Source: Flavobacteriia bacterium
Lineage (GTDB): Bacteria; Bacteroidota; Bacteroidia; Flavobacteriales; Weeksellaceae
Assembly: GCA_015999765.1 (NCBI GenBank)
Contig: JAECQR010000002.1
Coordinates: 124,001 to 188,000 of the forward strand
Length of the DNA stretch: 64,000 bases
Reading direction: 5' to 3'
Below the pieces are notes generated by a model. It made no database searches, was not told the origin of the DNA, and saw only the letters and a program-made list of their open reading frames with translations. How positions within the stretch are numbered: the stretch's first letter is position 1; each line of letters starts with the position of its first letter. The position numbers and the translations under genes are program-made. Positions 41,219 through 49,628 of the stretch are shown here, in pieces.

Positions 41219-41305
41219 CGGAGAGTAAGGGATTCGAACCCTTGGTACAGTTTCCCGTACGCTTGTTTAGCAAACAAGTCCTTTCGGCCACTCAGGCAAC
41301 TCTCC
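41219..41305 (-). tRNA. tRNA-Ser (anticodon GCT)
   Basis: 87 bases with the long variable arm of class II tRNAs (GTACGGG..CTGTAC region). Acceptor GGAGAGT with ACTCTCC, anticodon stem CTTGT/ACAAG with loop TTGCTAA giving GCT, T-arm AAGGG TTCGAAT CCCTT. First gene of the tRNA operon. Confidence 0.97.
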
Positions 41306-41347
41306 AGTGCAATATTTATAAGAGCTTCTGTTCTGTAATTGCGAGTG

Positions 41348-41378
41348 CAAATATAGAATAGTTTTCGGTATTAACCAA
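41348..41378 (-). promoter_or_regulatory. Promoter of the tRNA operon
   Basis: Minus strand: TTG (41376-41378), 20 bases, TATATTTG (41348-41355), about 43 bases before tRNA-Ser. Confidence 0.8.
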
Positions 41379-41438
41379 AACTTTTTGCTTAATTTTTTTT
41401 GTATTTTTGAAAGATAAATTTTAAAAAATTAAACCGAA

Positions 41439-42467
41439 ATGCGTAATTCATTATATCTCATATCATTAAGTATTGCTTTAGCCTCGTGCGCTTCTCAGCA
41501 ACCAGCGAAAAAAAATTCCACAAAACCTAAAACTCCGTTGTCAAAGGTGACCCAGCCTGCTAAACCGACAACCCCGAGCCTCCCAAAACAGCAGATTTCA
41601 CAAGAAGACAATCATGAGTTTTTCAGAGTGAATATTGGTGATGTTTCTAAAAATGACAATACCATAAGCTATGGTTCTATTGTTTCAGCAAAGCCGCAGG
41701 GGTACAAAGTGGTAAAAACTTTCTTCCCTGCCGTAGCCCAGAATTTCCGTCAGAAATATATCATCTTACATTATACTGCTTTGGATGACGACAAATCTGT
41801 GACTGTTCTTACTCAACAGTCGGTGAGTGCACATTATCTTGTAAATAATCTGGGGGACCGGGACATCTACCAGCTCGTGGATGAGAATAAAAGATCCTAT
41901 CACGCCGGAATCAGTGCGTGGAGAAATGATAAAATGCTTAACGATACTTCCATAGGAATCGAGATTGTGAATCCCGGCTATGTAGCTGATGCCTCAGGAC
42001 AGCGTGTTTTCCCGGAGTTTGATAATCACCAGATGAAGAAAGTTGCCGCCCTGGTTAAGGATATCGCTGATCGCTATATGATTCCGGCCACCAATATTTT
42101 AGCGCATTCCGACATTGCACCTACCAGAAAATCGGATCCGGGACCTAAATTCCCGTGGAAAAAACTTTATGATGACTACCAAATCGGAATGTGGTATGAC
42201 GAAGCTACAAAACAAGGCTTCTATGATCAGATTATCCCTGAAACATACGCCCCTGAGATGACTACCGCGCAGTTTATTTATAAATACCAGGCCGCACTGA
42301 AAACGCTTGGTTACGGTTTGGAGCCTTCGGGAACTTATGATGACGCTACTAAAAAGACTGTTGAAGCTTTCCAGTTTCATTTCCGTCCGGACAAGTATGA
42401 CGGCGTGATGGATGCTGAAACCTGGGCAATTCTGCAGGCTTTGAATGTGAAATATCCTAATAAATAG
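41439..42467 (+). CDS. N-acetylmuramoyl-L-alanine amidase lipoprotein with PG-binding domain
   Basis: 342 residues. Lipoprotein signal MRNSLYLISLSIALASCASQ (Cys about residue 17), then a Thr/Pro/Lys-rich linker (about 20-60). Amidase_2 domain at about 90-250: YIILHYTALDDD (zinc His), SAHYLVNNLGDRDIYQLVDEN, IGIEIVNPGY (catalytic Glu) and LAHSDIAPTRKSDPGPKFPW (second zinc His and the third ligand Asp). The C-terminal 70 residues are a peptidoglycan-binding domain (YQAALKTLGYGLEPSGTYDDATKKTVEAFQFHF). It cuts the amide bond between muramic acid and the stem peptide. Its -7 box may be TATTTTTG near 41401. Confidence 0.93.
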   Translation: MRNSLYLISLSIALASCASQQPAKKNSTKPKTPLSKVTQPAKPTTPSLPKQQISQEDNHEFFRVNIGDVSKNDNTISYGSIVSAKPQGYKVVKTFFPAVAQNFRQKYIILHYTALDDDKSVTVLTQQSVSAHYLVNNLGDRDIYQLVDENKRSYHAGISAWRNDKMLNDTSIGIEIVNPGYVADASGQRVFPEFDNHQMKKVAALVKDIADRYMIPATNILAHSDIAPTRKSDPGPKFPWKKLYDDYQIGMWYDEATKQGFYDQIIPETYAPEMTTAQFIYKYQAALKTLGYGLEPSGTYDDATKKTVEAFQFHFRPDKYDGVMDAETWAILQALNVKYPNK

Positions 42468-42651
42468 AAGCCCAAAATTATAAATCCCAAAACAGTTTAT
42501 TAAAGAAGTTTCTTCCGGGATTAATTTACCTGATTGAGATTCACTTATATAAGTACGGGCAGTGCATTACTGCCTGTTTTTTATTAGGGAAAAAGCAATT
42601 CCTTTCCCTGAAATCGAACAATTAATCTTATCTTTTCACCAAATTATTTTT

Positions 42652-44052
42652 ATGGAAAATTATAGAAATGAAAGCGATCTGCTGGGAACTTTACAGGTTC
42701 CTGCGAACGCTTATTATGGCGTACAGACCCAAAGAGCAATTGAGAATTTTAAAATTTCCGGACAATACCTTTCCTCATATCCACATTTCATTAAAGCTTT
42801 GGCAATCGTAAAAAAAGCGGCTGCCAAGACCAATTATGAACTGGGTCTGCTTGAAGGGGATCTGTATCTGAAAATCGCCCAAACCTGTGATGAACTGATG
42901 GCGGGAGAATTACATGACCAGTTCCCGATCGATATGATACAGGGCGGTGCCGGAACCTCAGTGAATATGAATGCCAATGAGGTGATTGCAAACCGTGTTC
43001 TGGAAAAATTAGGGAAGGAAAAAGGCGATTACCAATTCTGTTCGCCTAACGATCATATTAACTTATCCCAGTCGACAAACGATGCATATCCTACAGCGCT
43101 TAAAATGGCGCTTCTGCATATGAATCACGACTTGGTTGAAAAACTAAAAAAAACAATTGCAGCTTTTCGCGAGAAAGGAAAAGAGTTTCACGATGTGATC
43201 AAAATGGGGCGTACCCAGCTTCAGGACGCAGTTCCCATGACATTGGGTCAGGAATTTGAAGCTTTTGCAGCTACTCTGGAAGAAGATATTTCCAAACTCA
43301 ACGGTAACGCTAATCTTTTTGTTGAAATCAATATGGGCGCTACCGCAATCGGTACCGGGCTTAATGCACCAATGGGTTATGCCAATTTGTGTGCTAAAAA
43401 TCTGGCGATGATTTCCGGCTACCCGATTGTTTCTGCACCGAATTTGGTAGAAGCTACGCCTGATACGGGATCTTATGTCATTTATTCATCTGCTATGAAG
43501 CGTTTGGCAGTCAAGCTTTCCAAAATCTGTAATGATTTAAGACTGCTTTCTTCCGGTCCGCGGGCAGGTTTATTCGAGATTAATCTTCCGCCGATGCAGC
43601 CGGGATCTTCCATAATGCCAGGTAAAGTGAATCCTGTAATTCCAGAGGTTGTGAATCAGGTTTGCTATAAAGTAATTGGCAATGATCTAACCGTAACTTT
43701 CGCAGCAGAAGCCGGACAGTTACAACTGAATGTAATGGAACCTGTGCTTTCTCACTCAATTATGGAAAGTATTAACTTTCTTGGAAATGCGCTCGATACA
43801 TTAAGAGAGAAATGCATCACCGGAATCACAGCCAATAAGGAAGTCTGCCTGAATATGGTAAAACACAGCATCGGGATCGTTACTGCTTTGAATCCTTACA
43901 TTGGCTATAAGGTTTCCACAGAAATCGCAAAAGAAGCACTGGAAACCGGTAAAAGCGTATATAATCTGGTTCTGGAAAGAGGCATTCTTTCACAGGAAAA
44001 ACTGGATGAAATCCTCGATCCTGCCAATATGCTTAAGCCTCACCATCTTTAA
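42652..44052 (+). CDS. aspA: Aspartate ammonia-lyase
   Basis: 466 residues from the ATG at 42652 (MENYRNESDLLGTLQVPANAYYGVQT); the frame extends 30 codons upstream but without family similarity. Fumarase/aspartase superfamily features: YYGVQTQRAIENF, GGAGTSVNMNANEVIANR, SQSTNDAYPTALK, MGRTQLQDAVPMTLGQEF and the signature GSSIMPGKVNPVIPEV. The stretch VCYKVIGNDLTVTFAAEAGQLQLNVMEP fits AspA rather than fumarase C. It splits aspartate into fumarate and ammonia, cytoplasmic. An M16 peptidase follows after 49 bases. Confidence 0.94.
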   Translation: MENYRNESDLLGTLQVPANAYYGVQTQRAIENFKISGQYLSSYPHFIKALAIVKKAAAKTNYELGLLEGDLYLKIAQTCDELMAGELHDQFPIDMIQGGAGTSVNMNANEVIANRVLEKLGKEKGDYQFCSPNDHINLSQSTNDAYPTALKMALLHMNHDLVEKLKKTIAAFREKGKEFHDVIKMGRTQLQDAVPMTLGQEFEAFAATLEEDISKLNGNANLFVEINMGATAIGTGLNAPMGYANLCAKNLAMISGYPIVSAPNLVEATPDTGSYVIYSSAMKRLAVKLSKICNDLRLLSSGPRAGLFEINLPPMQPGSSIMPGKVNPVIPEVVNQVCYKVIGNDLTVTFAAEAGQLQLNVMEPVLSHSIMESINFLGNALDTLREKCITGITANKEVCLNMVKHSIGIVTALNPYIGYKVSTEIAKEALETGKSVYNLVLERGILSQEKLDEILDPANMLKPHHL

Positions 44053-44101
44053 AATTAATATTTAATTCCCCACATCAATTACGTTTAATCAAAAATTCAG
44101 A

Positions 44102-47017
44102 ATGAAGAAAATTCTCACAACGTTAACTATAATAGGAGCGCTAACAATGACGACTGCACAAAAATTTGAAACAAAAAAAATTACCGATAAAGCTGGTTAT
44201 ACTTACGAAACCGTGGTGAATGACAAAAACGGCGTTAGAATTTACACTTTAAAAAACGGTCTGAAGGTTTATCTCGCTCAGAACTTCGATGCACCGAAAA
44301 TCCAGACCTATATTCCTGTGAGAACCGGAAGTAACAATGATCCTTCAGATAATACCGGACTTGCTCATTACCTGGAGCACATGATGTTCAAGGGAACCTC
44401 AAAATTAGCATCCGCGGACTGGGCGAAGGAAAAACCTCTTTTAAATGAAATTTCCCGCCTGTACGAACAGCATAAAGCAGAACAGGATCCTGAAAAGAAG
44501 AAAGAACTGTATAAAAAAATTGATGAAGTTTCTCAGGAAGCCAGCAAATACGCCATCGCAAACGAATACGATAAAGCAATTTCGTCATTGGGCGCGTCGG
44601 GAACCAATGCACACACGTGGTTAGACGAGACTGTTTATAAAAATAATATTCCGAACAATGAGCTCGAAAAATGGCTGAAGGTTGAAAAAGAAAGATTCTC
44701 TGAACTGGTTCTGAGACTTTTCCATACCGAACTGGAAGCGGTGTACGAAGAATATAACCGTTCTCAGGATAACGATTCGCGTTTGGTGAATTATGAACTG
44801 ATGGATGCGCTGTTCCCGAAACATCCGAACGGTCAGCAAACCACCATCGGAAAATCTGAACACCTGAAAAATCCTTCGATGCTTGCCATTCATAAGTATT
44901 TCAATACTTATTATGTACCGAACAATTATGCGATGGTTCTGGTAGGGGATCTGGATTTCGACAAAACCATCAAACTTGTAGATCAGTATTTCGGAAGTTT
45001 CGAGTACAAAGAACTGCCGATGAAAAAAATGGTGACCGAAGAACCTATGTCTAAAATTGTTGAAAGAACAGTGAAAAGTCCTTCTGCACCGCGTCTTCAG
45101 TTAGCCTGGAGAACAGATTCGTACGGAACGCAAGATGCAAGACTTGCTGAAATTGTGGCAAATCTTCTGTCAAATTCCGGCGAAACCGGACTTATTGATA
45201 TCAATATCAACCAGAGCCAAAAGGCACTGAGAGCAATGGCGTACGATTCTCCCTTCAAAATGTACGGGAACTTTTCAATGGTAATTGTGCCGAAAAATGA
45301 TCAGACTTTAGACCAGGCAAAACAGCTGCTTCTCAGCCAGATTGAACTGGTGAAAAAAGGGGAGTTTCAGGAGTGGCTGATTCCTGCGATTATCAATGAT
45401 ATGAAGATCCAGCGCATGAAAAGTTTTGAAACTGCTGACGGATTGGCTACCGCATTGTACGGAGCCTACATTAACAACCAGGAATGGGAAAAGGAACTTA
45501 GCGAAATTGCTGAGTACGAAAAAATCACGAAAGCTGATGTAGTGAAATTTGCCAACGAATTTTTCAAAGACAATTATGTAATTATCAAAAAAGAAAAAGG
45601 GGTAAATGATAAATTAGTCCGTGTTGAAAACCCTGGAATTACGCCGATCAAACTTAACAAAGAAGCACAGTCGCCTTTCCTGAAAACTATTCTGAACGAA
45701 AAATCTTCTGAAATTAAACCCGAATTTGTTGATTTTGCTAAGGCCATTAAAACCAATAAAATCGAAGGTAAAAAAGCAAGTTTCGTGGAGAATAAATACA
45801 ATGATGTAGCCCAAACTTACTTTATTTTCCCCTTCGGAAGCGATCATGACAAAGAGTTGAGTTTAGCGGCACAGGTTCTACAGTATCTTGGAACCGACAA
45901 ACTTTCCGCAGAAGCTTTGAAGAAAGAATTCTTTAAACTGGGGATTTCACATGATTTCCGTACCGCGCCGGATCAGATGATCATTTCGCTGAGCGGTCTG
46001 GAAGAAAATATGCCAAAAGGTATTGAATTGCTGAAAAACTGGATGCAGAACGCAAAGCCGGATCAGAATGTGTACAACGAGAATGTGAAAACCATTCTGG
46101 AAAGCCGCGAAGTTGCCAAAAAAGATAAAGGCAGAATTATGGCAGCGCTTTCAAATTACGCCAAATTCGGAAAAGTTTCCCGTTTCACGGATGTAGTTTC
46201 TGAAGAAAGACTGAAAGCCATTAAATCTGAGGAAATGACCGGAAAAATTAAAGATTTACTGGCAATGCCTTATGAAATCTTTTTCTATGGAAATGATTTC
46301 AGTAAATTTAAAAAGTATGCTAAGACCTTTGTCGATAACGAAACCGTAAAGGTTCCGGCGAAGAACATCTATCCTGAGCCGGATACTGAAGGAAAAGTAT
46401 TCTTTACCAACTATGATATGGTGCAAACCGAAATGAGTAAGGTAGCGAAAGGTAAACCCGTAAACCTGAAAAACTTCGGTAAAATCAATGTTTTTAATGA
46501 GTATTTCGGGCGCGGATTGTCTTCCATTGTCTTCCAGGAAATCCGTGAGAGTAAGAGTTTAGCTTATTCTGCTTACGTTTCTTACGCCAACAACAGCGAA
46601 CTGAACCGTCCGGATTACGTTACAACGTATATCGGAACTCAGGCAAACAAGCTTCCGCAGGCGGTAAATGCAATGGATGAATTGATGGCCAACCTTCCGC
46701 AGGTTCCTGCACAGTTTGAAAATGCCAGAAATGCGGCGTTGAAACAGATTGCTTCAGGAAGAATTAACAGAACCAATATCTTCTTTAATCAGTTGAATCT
46801 TAAAAAATTGGGAATCGATTATGATTTAAGAAAGGATATTTATGCGGAGATCGAAAAACTTACTTTAGCTGACGTTACTCATTTTTATAATGCCGAAGTA
46901 AAACCTTTGAAATATAACACCGCGATCATCGGTAAGAAAGAGAATCTCGATATGGCTGCAATGTCTAAAATGGGAACTTTTACCGAAGTAAGTCTCGAAG
47001 AGATTTTCGGCTATTAA
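44102..47017 (+). CDS. M16-family zinc metallopeptidase
   Basis: 971 residues with a signal peptide (MKKILTTLTIIGALTMTTAQ), so it acts in the periplasm. The inverted zinc motif HXXEH is in GLAHYLEHMMFKGT at about residues 90-103, with the distal Glu in LEAVYEEYNRSQDNDSR. Four M16 half-domains can be traced (about 40-270, 280-490, 530-740, 750-960); only the first has a full active site, as in pitrilysin-type enzymes. It degrades peptides of moderate length. The window also contains an S46 dipeptidyl peptidase, so both may feed on peptides. Closed by a UUCG-loop terminator. Confidence 0.94.
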   Translation: MKKILTTLTIIGALTMTTAQKFETKKITDKAGYTYETVVNDKNGVRIYTLKNGLKVYLAQNFDAPKIQTYIPVRTGSNNDPSDNTGLAHYLEHMMFKGTSKLASADWAKEKPLLNEISRLYEQHKAEQDPEKKKELYKKIDEVSQEASKYAIANEYDKAISSLGASGTNAHTWLDETVYKNNIPNNELEKWLKVEKERFSELVLRLFHTELEAVYEEYNRSQDNDSRLVNYELMDALFPKHPNGQQTTIGKSEHLKNPSMLAIHKYFNTYYVPNNYAMVLVGDLDFDKTIKLVDQYFGSFEYKELPMKKMVTEEPMSKIVERTVKSPSAPRLQLAWRTDSYGTQDARLAEIVANLLSNSGETGLIDININQSQKALRAMAYDSPFKMYGNFSMVIVPKNDQTLDQAKQLLLSQIELVKKGEFQEWLIPAIINDMKIQRMKSFETADGLATALYGAYINNQEWEKELSEIAEYEKITKADVVKFANEFFKDNYVIIKKEKGVNDKLVRVENPGITPIKLNKEAQSPFLKTILNEKSSEIKPEFVDFAKAIKTNKIEGKKASFVENKYNDVAQTYFIFPFGSDHDKELSLAAQVLQYLGTDKLSAEALKKEFFKLGISHDFRTAPDQMIISLSGLEENMPKGIELLKNWMQNAKPDQNVYNENVKTILESREVAKKDKGRIMAALSNYAKFGKVSRFTDVVSEERLKAIKSEEMTGKIKDLLAMPYEIFFYGNDFSKFKKYAKTFVDNETVKVPAKNIYPEPDTEGKVFFTNYDMVQTEMSKVAKGKPVNLKNFGKINVFNEYFGRGLSSIVFQEIRESKSLAYSAYVSYANNSELNRPDYVTTYIGTQANKLPQAVNAMDELMANLPQVPAQFENARNAALKQIASGRINRTNIFFNQLNLKKLGIDYDLRKDIYAEIEKLTLADVTHFYNAEVKPLKYNTAIIGKKENLDMAAMSKMGTFTEVSLEEIFGY

Positions 47018-47035
47018 TTGTTTATCTGGAATATT

Positions 47036-47064
47036 AAAGGTGAAACTTCGGTTTCACCTTTTTT
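47036..47064 (+). terminator. Terminator after the M16 gene
   Basis: AAAGGTGAAAC, loop TTCG, GTTTCACCTTT, then TTT: a perfect 11-base stem with the extra-stable UUCG tetraloop. Confidence 0.92.
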
Positions 47065-47125
47065 GTTTAATCATCTTAGCACTGGAGTGGCAGAAAATAA
47101 GTAGACAAAATGGGTGAATTCACGC

Positions 47126-47260
47126 TTGTGATAATTATAAAAAAGTAAGATATTTGCAATGCAAAACATAACACGTTCATTCATTCTATCAAACTAAATT
47201 TTCACTACAATAACCATGAAAACGCAAACTCCGGAAATCAGTCCGGAGTTTTTATTTGGT
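47126..47260 (+). ncRNA. Candidate small transcript of about 95 nt, promoter to terminator
   Basis: Promoter TTG (47126-47128), 20 bases, GATATTTG (47149-47156; one mismatch to TAnnTTTG). Terminator AACTCCGGA (47227-47235) with TCCGGAGTT (47242-47250), then TTTTTATTT. The transcript would start near 47161-47163 and end near 47256. An 18-codon frame (ATG 47216 to TAA 47267-47269, reading MKTQTPEISPEFLFGYH) starts inside it but runs across the terminator, so it is probably not translated to the end. The unit lies alone between the M16 gene and the convergent S46 gene. Interpreted as a small RNA; a leader peptide with attenuator but no downstream gene is the alternative. Confidence 0.6.
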
Positions 47261-47300
47261 TATCATTAAGGTTTGTAATATTAAATAAACACCTAAAAAA

Positions 47301-47333
47301 AATTCCCGCGAATTTATACGGGAATTATTTAAG
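47301..47333 (-). terminator. Terminator after the S46 peptidase
   Basis: AATTCCCG (47301-47308) with CGGGAATT (47319-47326); on the minus strand followed by TTTTTTTAGG. Eight-base stem, ten-base loop. Confidence 0.75.
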
Positions 47334-47355
47334 TGAGTTTTTCTCACCGGAATTA

Positions 47356-49500
47356 TTACTTCACAATTTTCATCTCGTTAAGCAGCCATTTTGCATCGGC
47401 GTATTTATCTACGATAAACAGGATGTATTTCGTGTCCACCATGATATTCCTGCTGAAACGTGGATCGAAATTGATGTCGCTCATTGTGCCTTCCCACTGT
47501 CTGTCGAAGTTCAGGCCGATCAGGTTTCCGTTCGCATCCAAAGCCGGACTTCCGGAGTTTCCGCCAGTGGTGTGGTTGGTTGCTGTAAAGTTTACAGGAA
47601 CATCACCGGTGCTGTTTTTATAGATTCCGTAATCTTTTTTATTGTATAAATCGATGAGTTTTTTTGGAACGTCAAATTCGTAGTCCCCCGGAATATATTT
47701 TTCCATCACACCTGCTAAATGCGTTTGGTAACCATAATAGAGCGCGTCTTTCGGGTTAGATCCTTTCACTTCACCGTATGTTACCCGCAGGGTAGAGTTC
47801 GCGTCTGGATAGAAGGTGCGGTCTTTGTCAGTTTCCATTTGCTGTGCCATGTATATTTTCTGAAGCACATCAATCTGTTTCTGATACTCTGCGTATTTGC
47901 CATCGGTTTTACCGAGGTAAGTTTCTCTCATGGAGGTGAAAAGTTTCATCAAAGGATCATTTTTTAGGTTCTGAACCAAAGCATTAGGGTCAGCAAAAAC
48001 TTTATCAAGTCCGGAATATGCAGTCGCACCATTCAAAGTTCCGCGTCCTGTGATTACCGAATTTTTTGAAAGTTCCTCGATGGTCTGAAGGTTTCTGTTC
48101 ACATCTTTGTACTGGTCGAAACCTGCAGGTAAAAATTCAGGTTTTACGCGGTTTGCATAAAGCGCCAAAACTTTTGCCGTTACTTTAGCGTCCAGTTCGG
48201 GATCATAATTTTTGTAGATTTCTGCAAGTCTGTTCTTAAAGTTTTCGAGCGTTTTAGCATCCATTTTTCCGCCTTCCACTGCGTTTGCAAAGCTGAAATA
48301 GTTGTTGGCCAAGGAAAGGGTTTCTGCATTTCTGATGACTTCAGAATAGTACGCTCTGCTCAGCGCATACGGAGCCTGTTCGGTGTAGAGTCGGTTGAAC
48401 TCATCCAGCGTGGTTTTCACCTGCGGGTTTTTCGCCATCAGCGACTGCTCGTAGCGCTGTTTTTTACCTACTGCGTCAGATTTTGTAAGGCCTTCAACTT
48501 CACCTTTCCATTTTTTCCAGTAATTGGCAACGCTGGCAAATTTGGAAGCGTATTTAATTTTGGTTGCCTGATCTGTACGCATTTTCTCGTCGAGCGTTTT
48601 CAGGGCAACGTCGCGGACATCAATCATCGCAGGATCAATTTCTGTACGGATTTTTTCTACCGCAATCGACGGTAAATATTCAGTAGTTCTGCCGGGGAAA
48701 CCAAATACAAAAGTAAAGTCACCTTCTTTTTTATCTTTTATAGAAACCGGGAGGAAATGTTTAGGCTTGTACGGAACATTATCTTTACTGTATTCAGCAG
48801 GTTTGTTGTTTTTGTCAGCATAAATTCTGAACATCGCAAAATCTCCGGTATGCCTTGGAAACACCCAGTTATCGGTATCTGAACCGAATTTTCCGATAGA
48901 GCTTGGGGGCGCGCCAACCATACGGATGTCTTTAAAGGTTTCAATAATGTAAGCGTAATACTTGTTGCCGTAATACATCGGTCGGATGACCACTTTCTGG
49001 TGAGGTTCGGTTTTAAATGATTTCGAAACGACATCAATATTGTTTTTAATAACCTGTTCGGCCTGTTTGGCATCCTGATTTGTGGTATTGCCGAGAATTT
49101 GTCCGGTAACGTCTTTAATGTCGAGAACAAAATCTACCGTTACTCCGGGATTCGGAAGTTCTTCGCCCATGTTTTTTGCCCAGAAACCGTCAGCGAGTAA
49201 ATCATTTTCTACGGTAGAGTGCGACTGGATATTGTCATAACCGCAATGGTGGTTGGTAAGAAGAAGTCCTTTCGGAGAAATAATTTCTGCGGTACAGCCT
49301 CCGTCGAACTGCACCACTGCATCTTTGATGGAAGGTTTCGCAGGATCGAAAATTTGTTTGGCAGAAATCTTCATTCCCATTGCCTTCATTTCTTTTTCAT
49401 TAAGTTCCGTAGGAATCCACATTCCGCCATATTGCTGGCCAAAGGCCATAACTGCAGGAAATATAACCGCCGCAAGCAATATATTTTTCTTGTTTATCAT
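47356..49500 (-). CDS. S46-family dipeptidyl peptidase (DPP7/DPP11 type)
   Basis: 714 residues with a signal peptide ending AMAFGQ (about residue 22). Family features: GGMWIPTELNEKEMKAMGMKI at the start of the mature protein, the catalytic His in GLLLTNHHCGYDNIQ, the Asp in FPRHTGDFAMFRIYADKN, and the catalytic Ser in TTGGNSGSPALDANGNLIGLNFD. It removes dipeptides from the N-terminus of oligopeptides in the periplasm, a key step of peptide use in Bacteroidetes. DPP11 and DPP7 differ at one S1-pocket residue (Arg or Gly); SRNIMVD near the C-terminus hints at DPP11, but I cannot align it reliably. Single gene, own terminator. Confidence 0.93.
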   Translation of the reverse strand: MINKKNILLAAVIFPAVMAFGQQYGGMWIPTELNEKEMKAMGMKISAKQIFDPAKPSIKDAVVQFDGGCTAEIISPKGLLLTNHHCGYDNIQSHSTVENDLLADGFWAKNMGEELPNPGVTVDFVLDIKDVTGQILGNTTNQDAKQAEQVIKNNIDVVSKSFKTEPHQKVVIRPMYYGNKYYAYIIETFKDIRMVGAPPSSIGKFGSDTDNWVFPRHTGDFAMFRIYADKNNKPAEYSKDNVPYKPKHFLPVSIKDKKEGDFTFVFGFPGRTTEYLPSIAVEKIRTEIDPAMIDVRDVALKTLDEKMRTDQATKIKYASKFASVANYWKKWKGEVEGLTKSDAVGKKQRYEQSLMAKNPQVKTTLDEFNRLYTEQAPYALSRAYYSEVIRNAETLSLANNYFSFANAVEGGKMDAKTLENFKNRLAEIYKNYDPELDAKVTAKVLALYANRVKPEFLPAGFDQYKDVNRNLQTIEELSKNSVITGRGTLNGATAYSGLDKVFADPNALVQNLKNDPLMKLFTSMRETYLGKTDGKYAEYQKQIDVLQKIYMAQQMETDKDRTFYPDANSTLRVTYGEVKGSNPKDALYYGYQTHLAGVMEKYIPGDYEFDVPKKLIDLYNKKDYGIYKNSTGDVPVNFTATNHTTGGNSGSPALDANGNLIGLNFDRQWEGTMSDINFDPRFSRNIMVDTKYILFIVDKYADAKWLLNEMKIVK

Positions 49501-49628
49501 AAATCTATTATTATATCTGAGGATTGAAATCAGTTTTCGAAATTTCGTCTAAAAATAAGGAATTTTTGTGAACCGCGAAACTGCCCAACTTACAGATGAA
49601 GATCAGATAAAGCAGAAAGATTTAGCAA

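Noticed and set aside
42562-42651. 30-codon N-terminal extension of aspA
   Set aside because: No family similarity; MENYRNESDLLG is the normal beginning.
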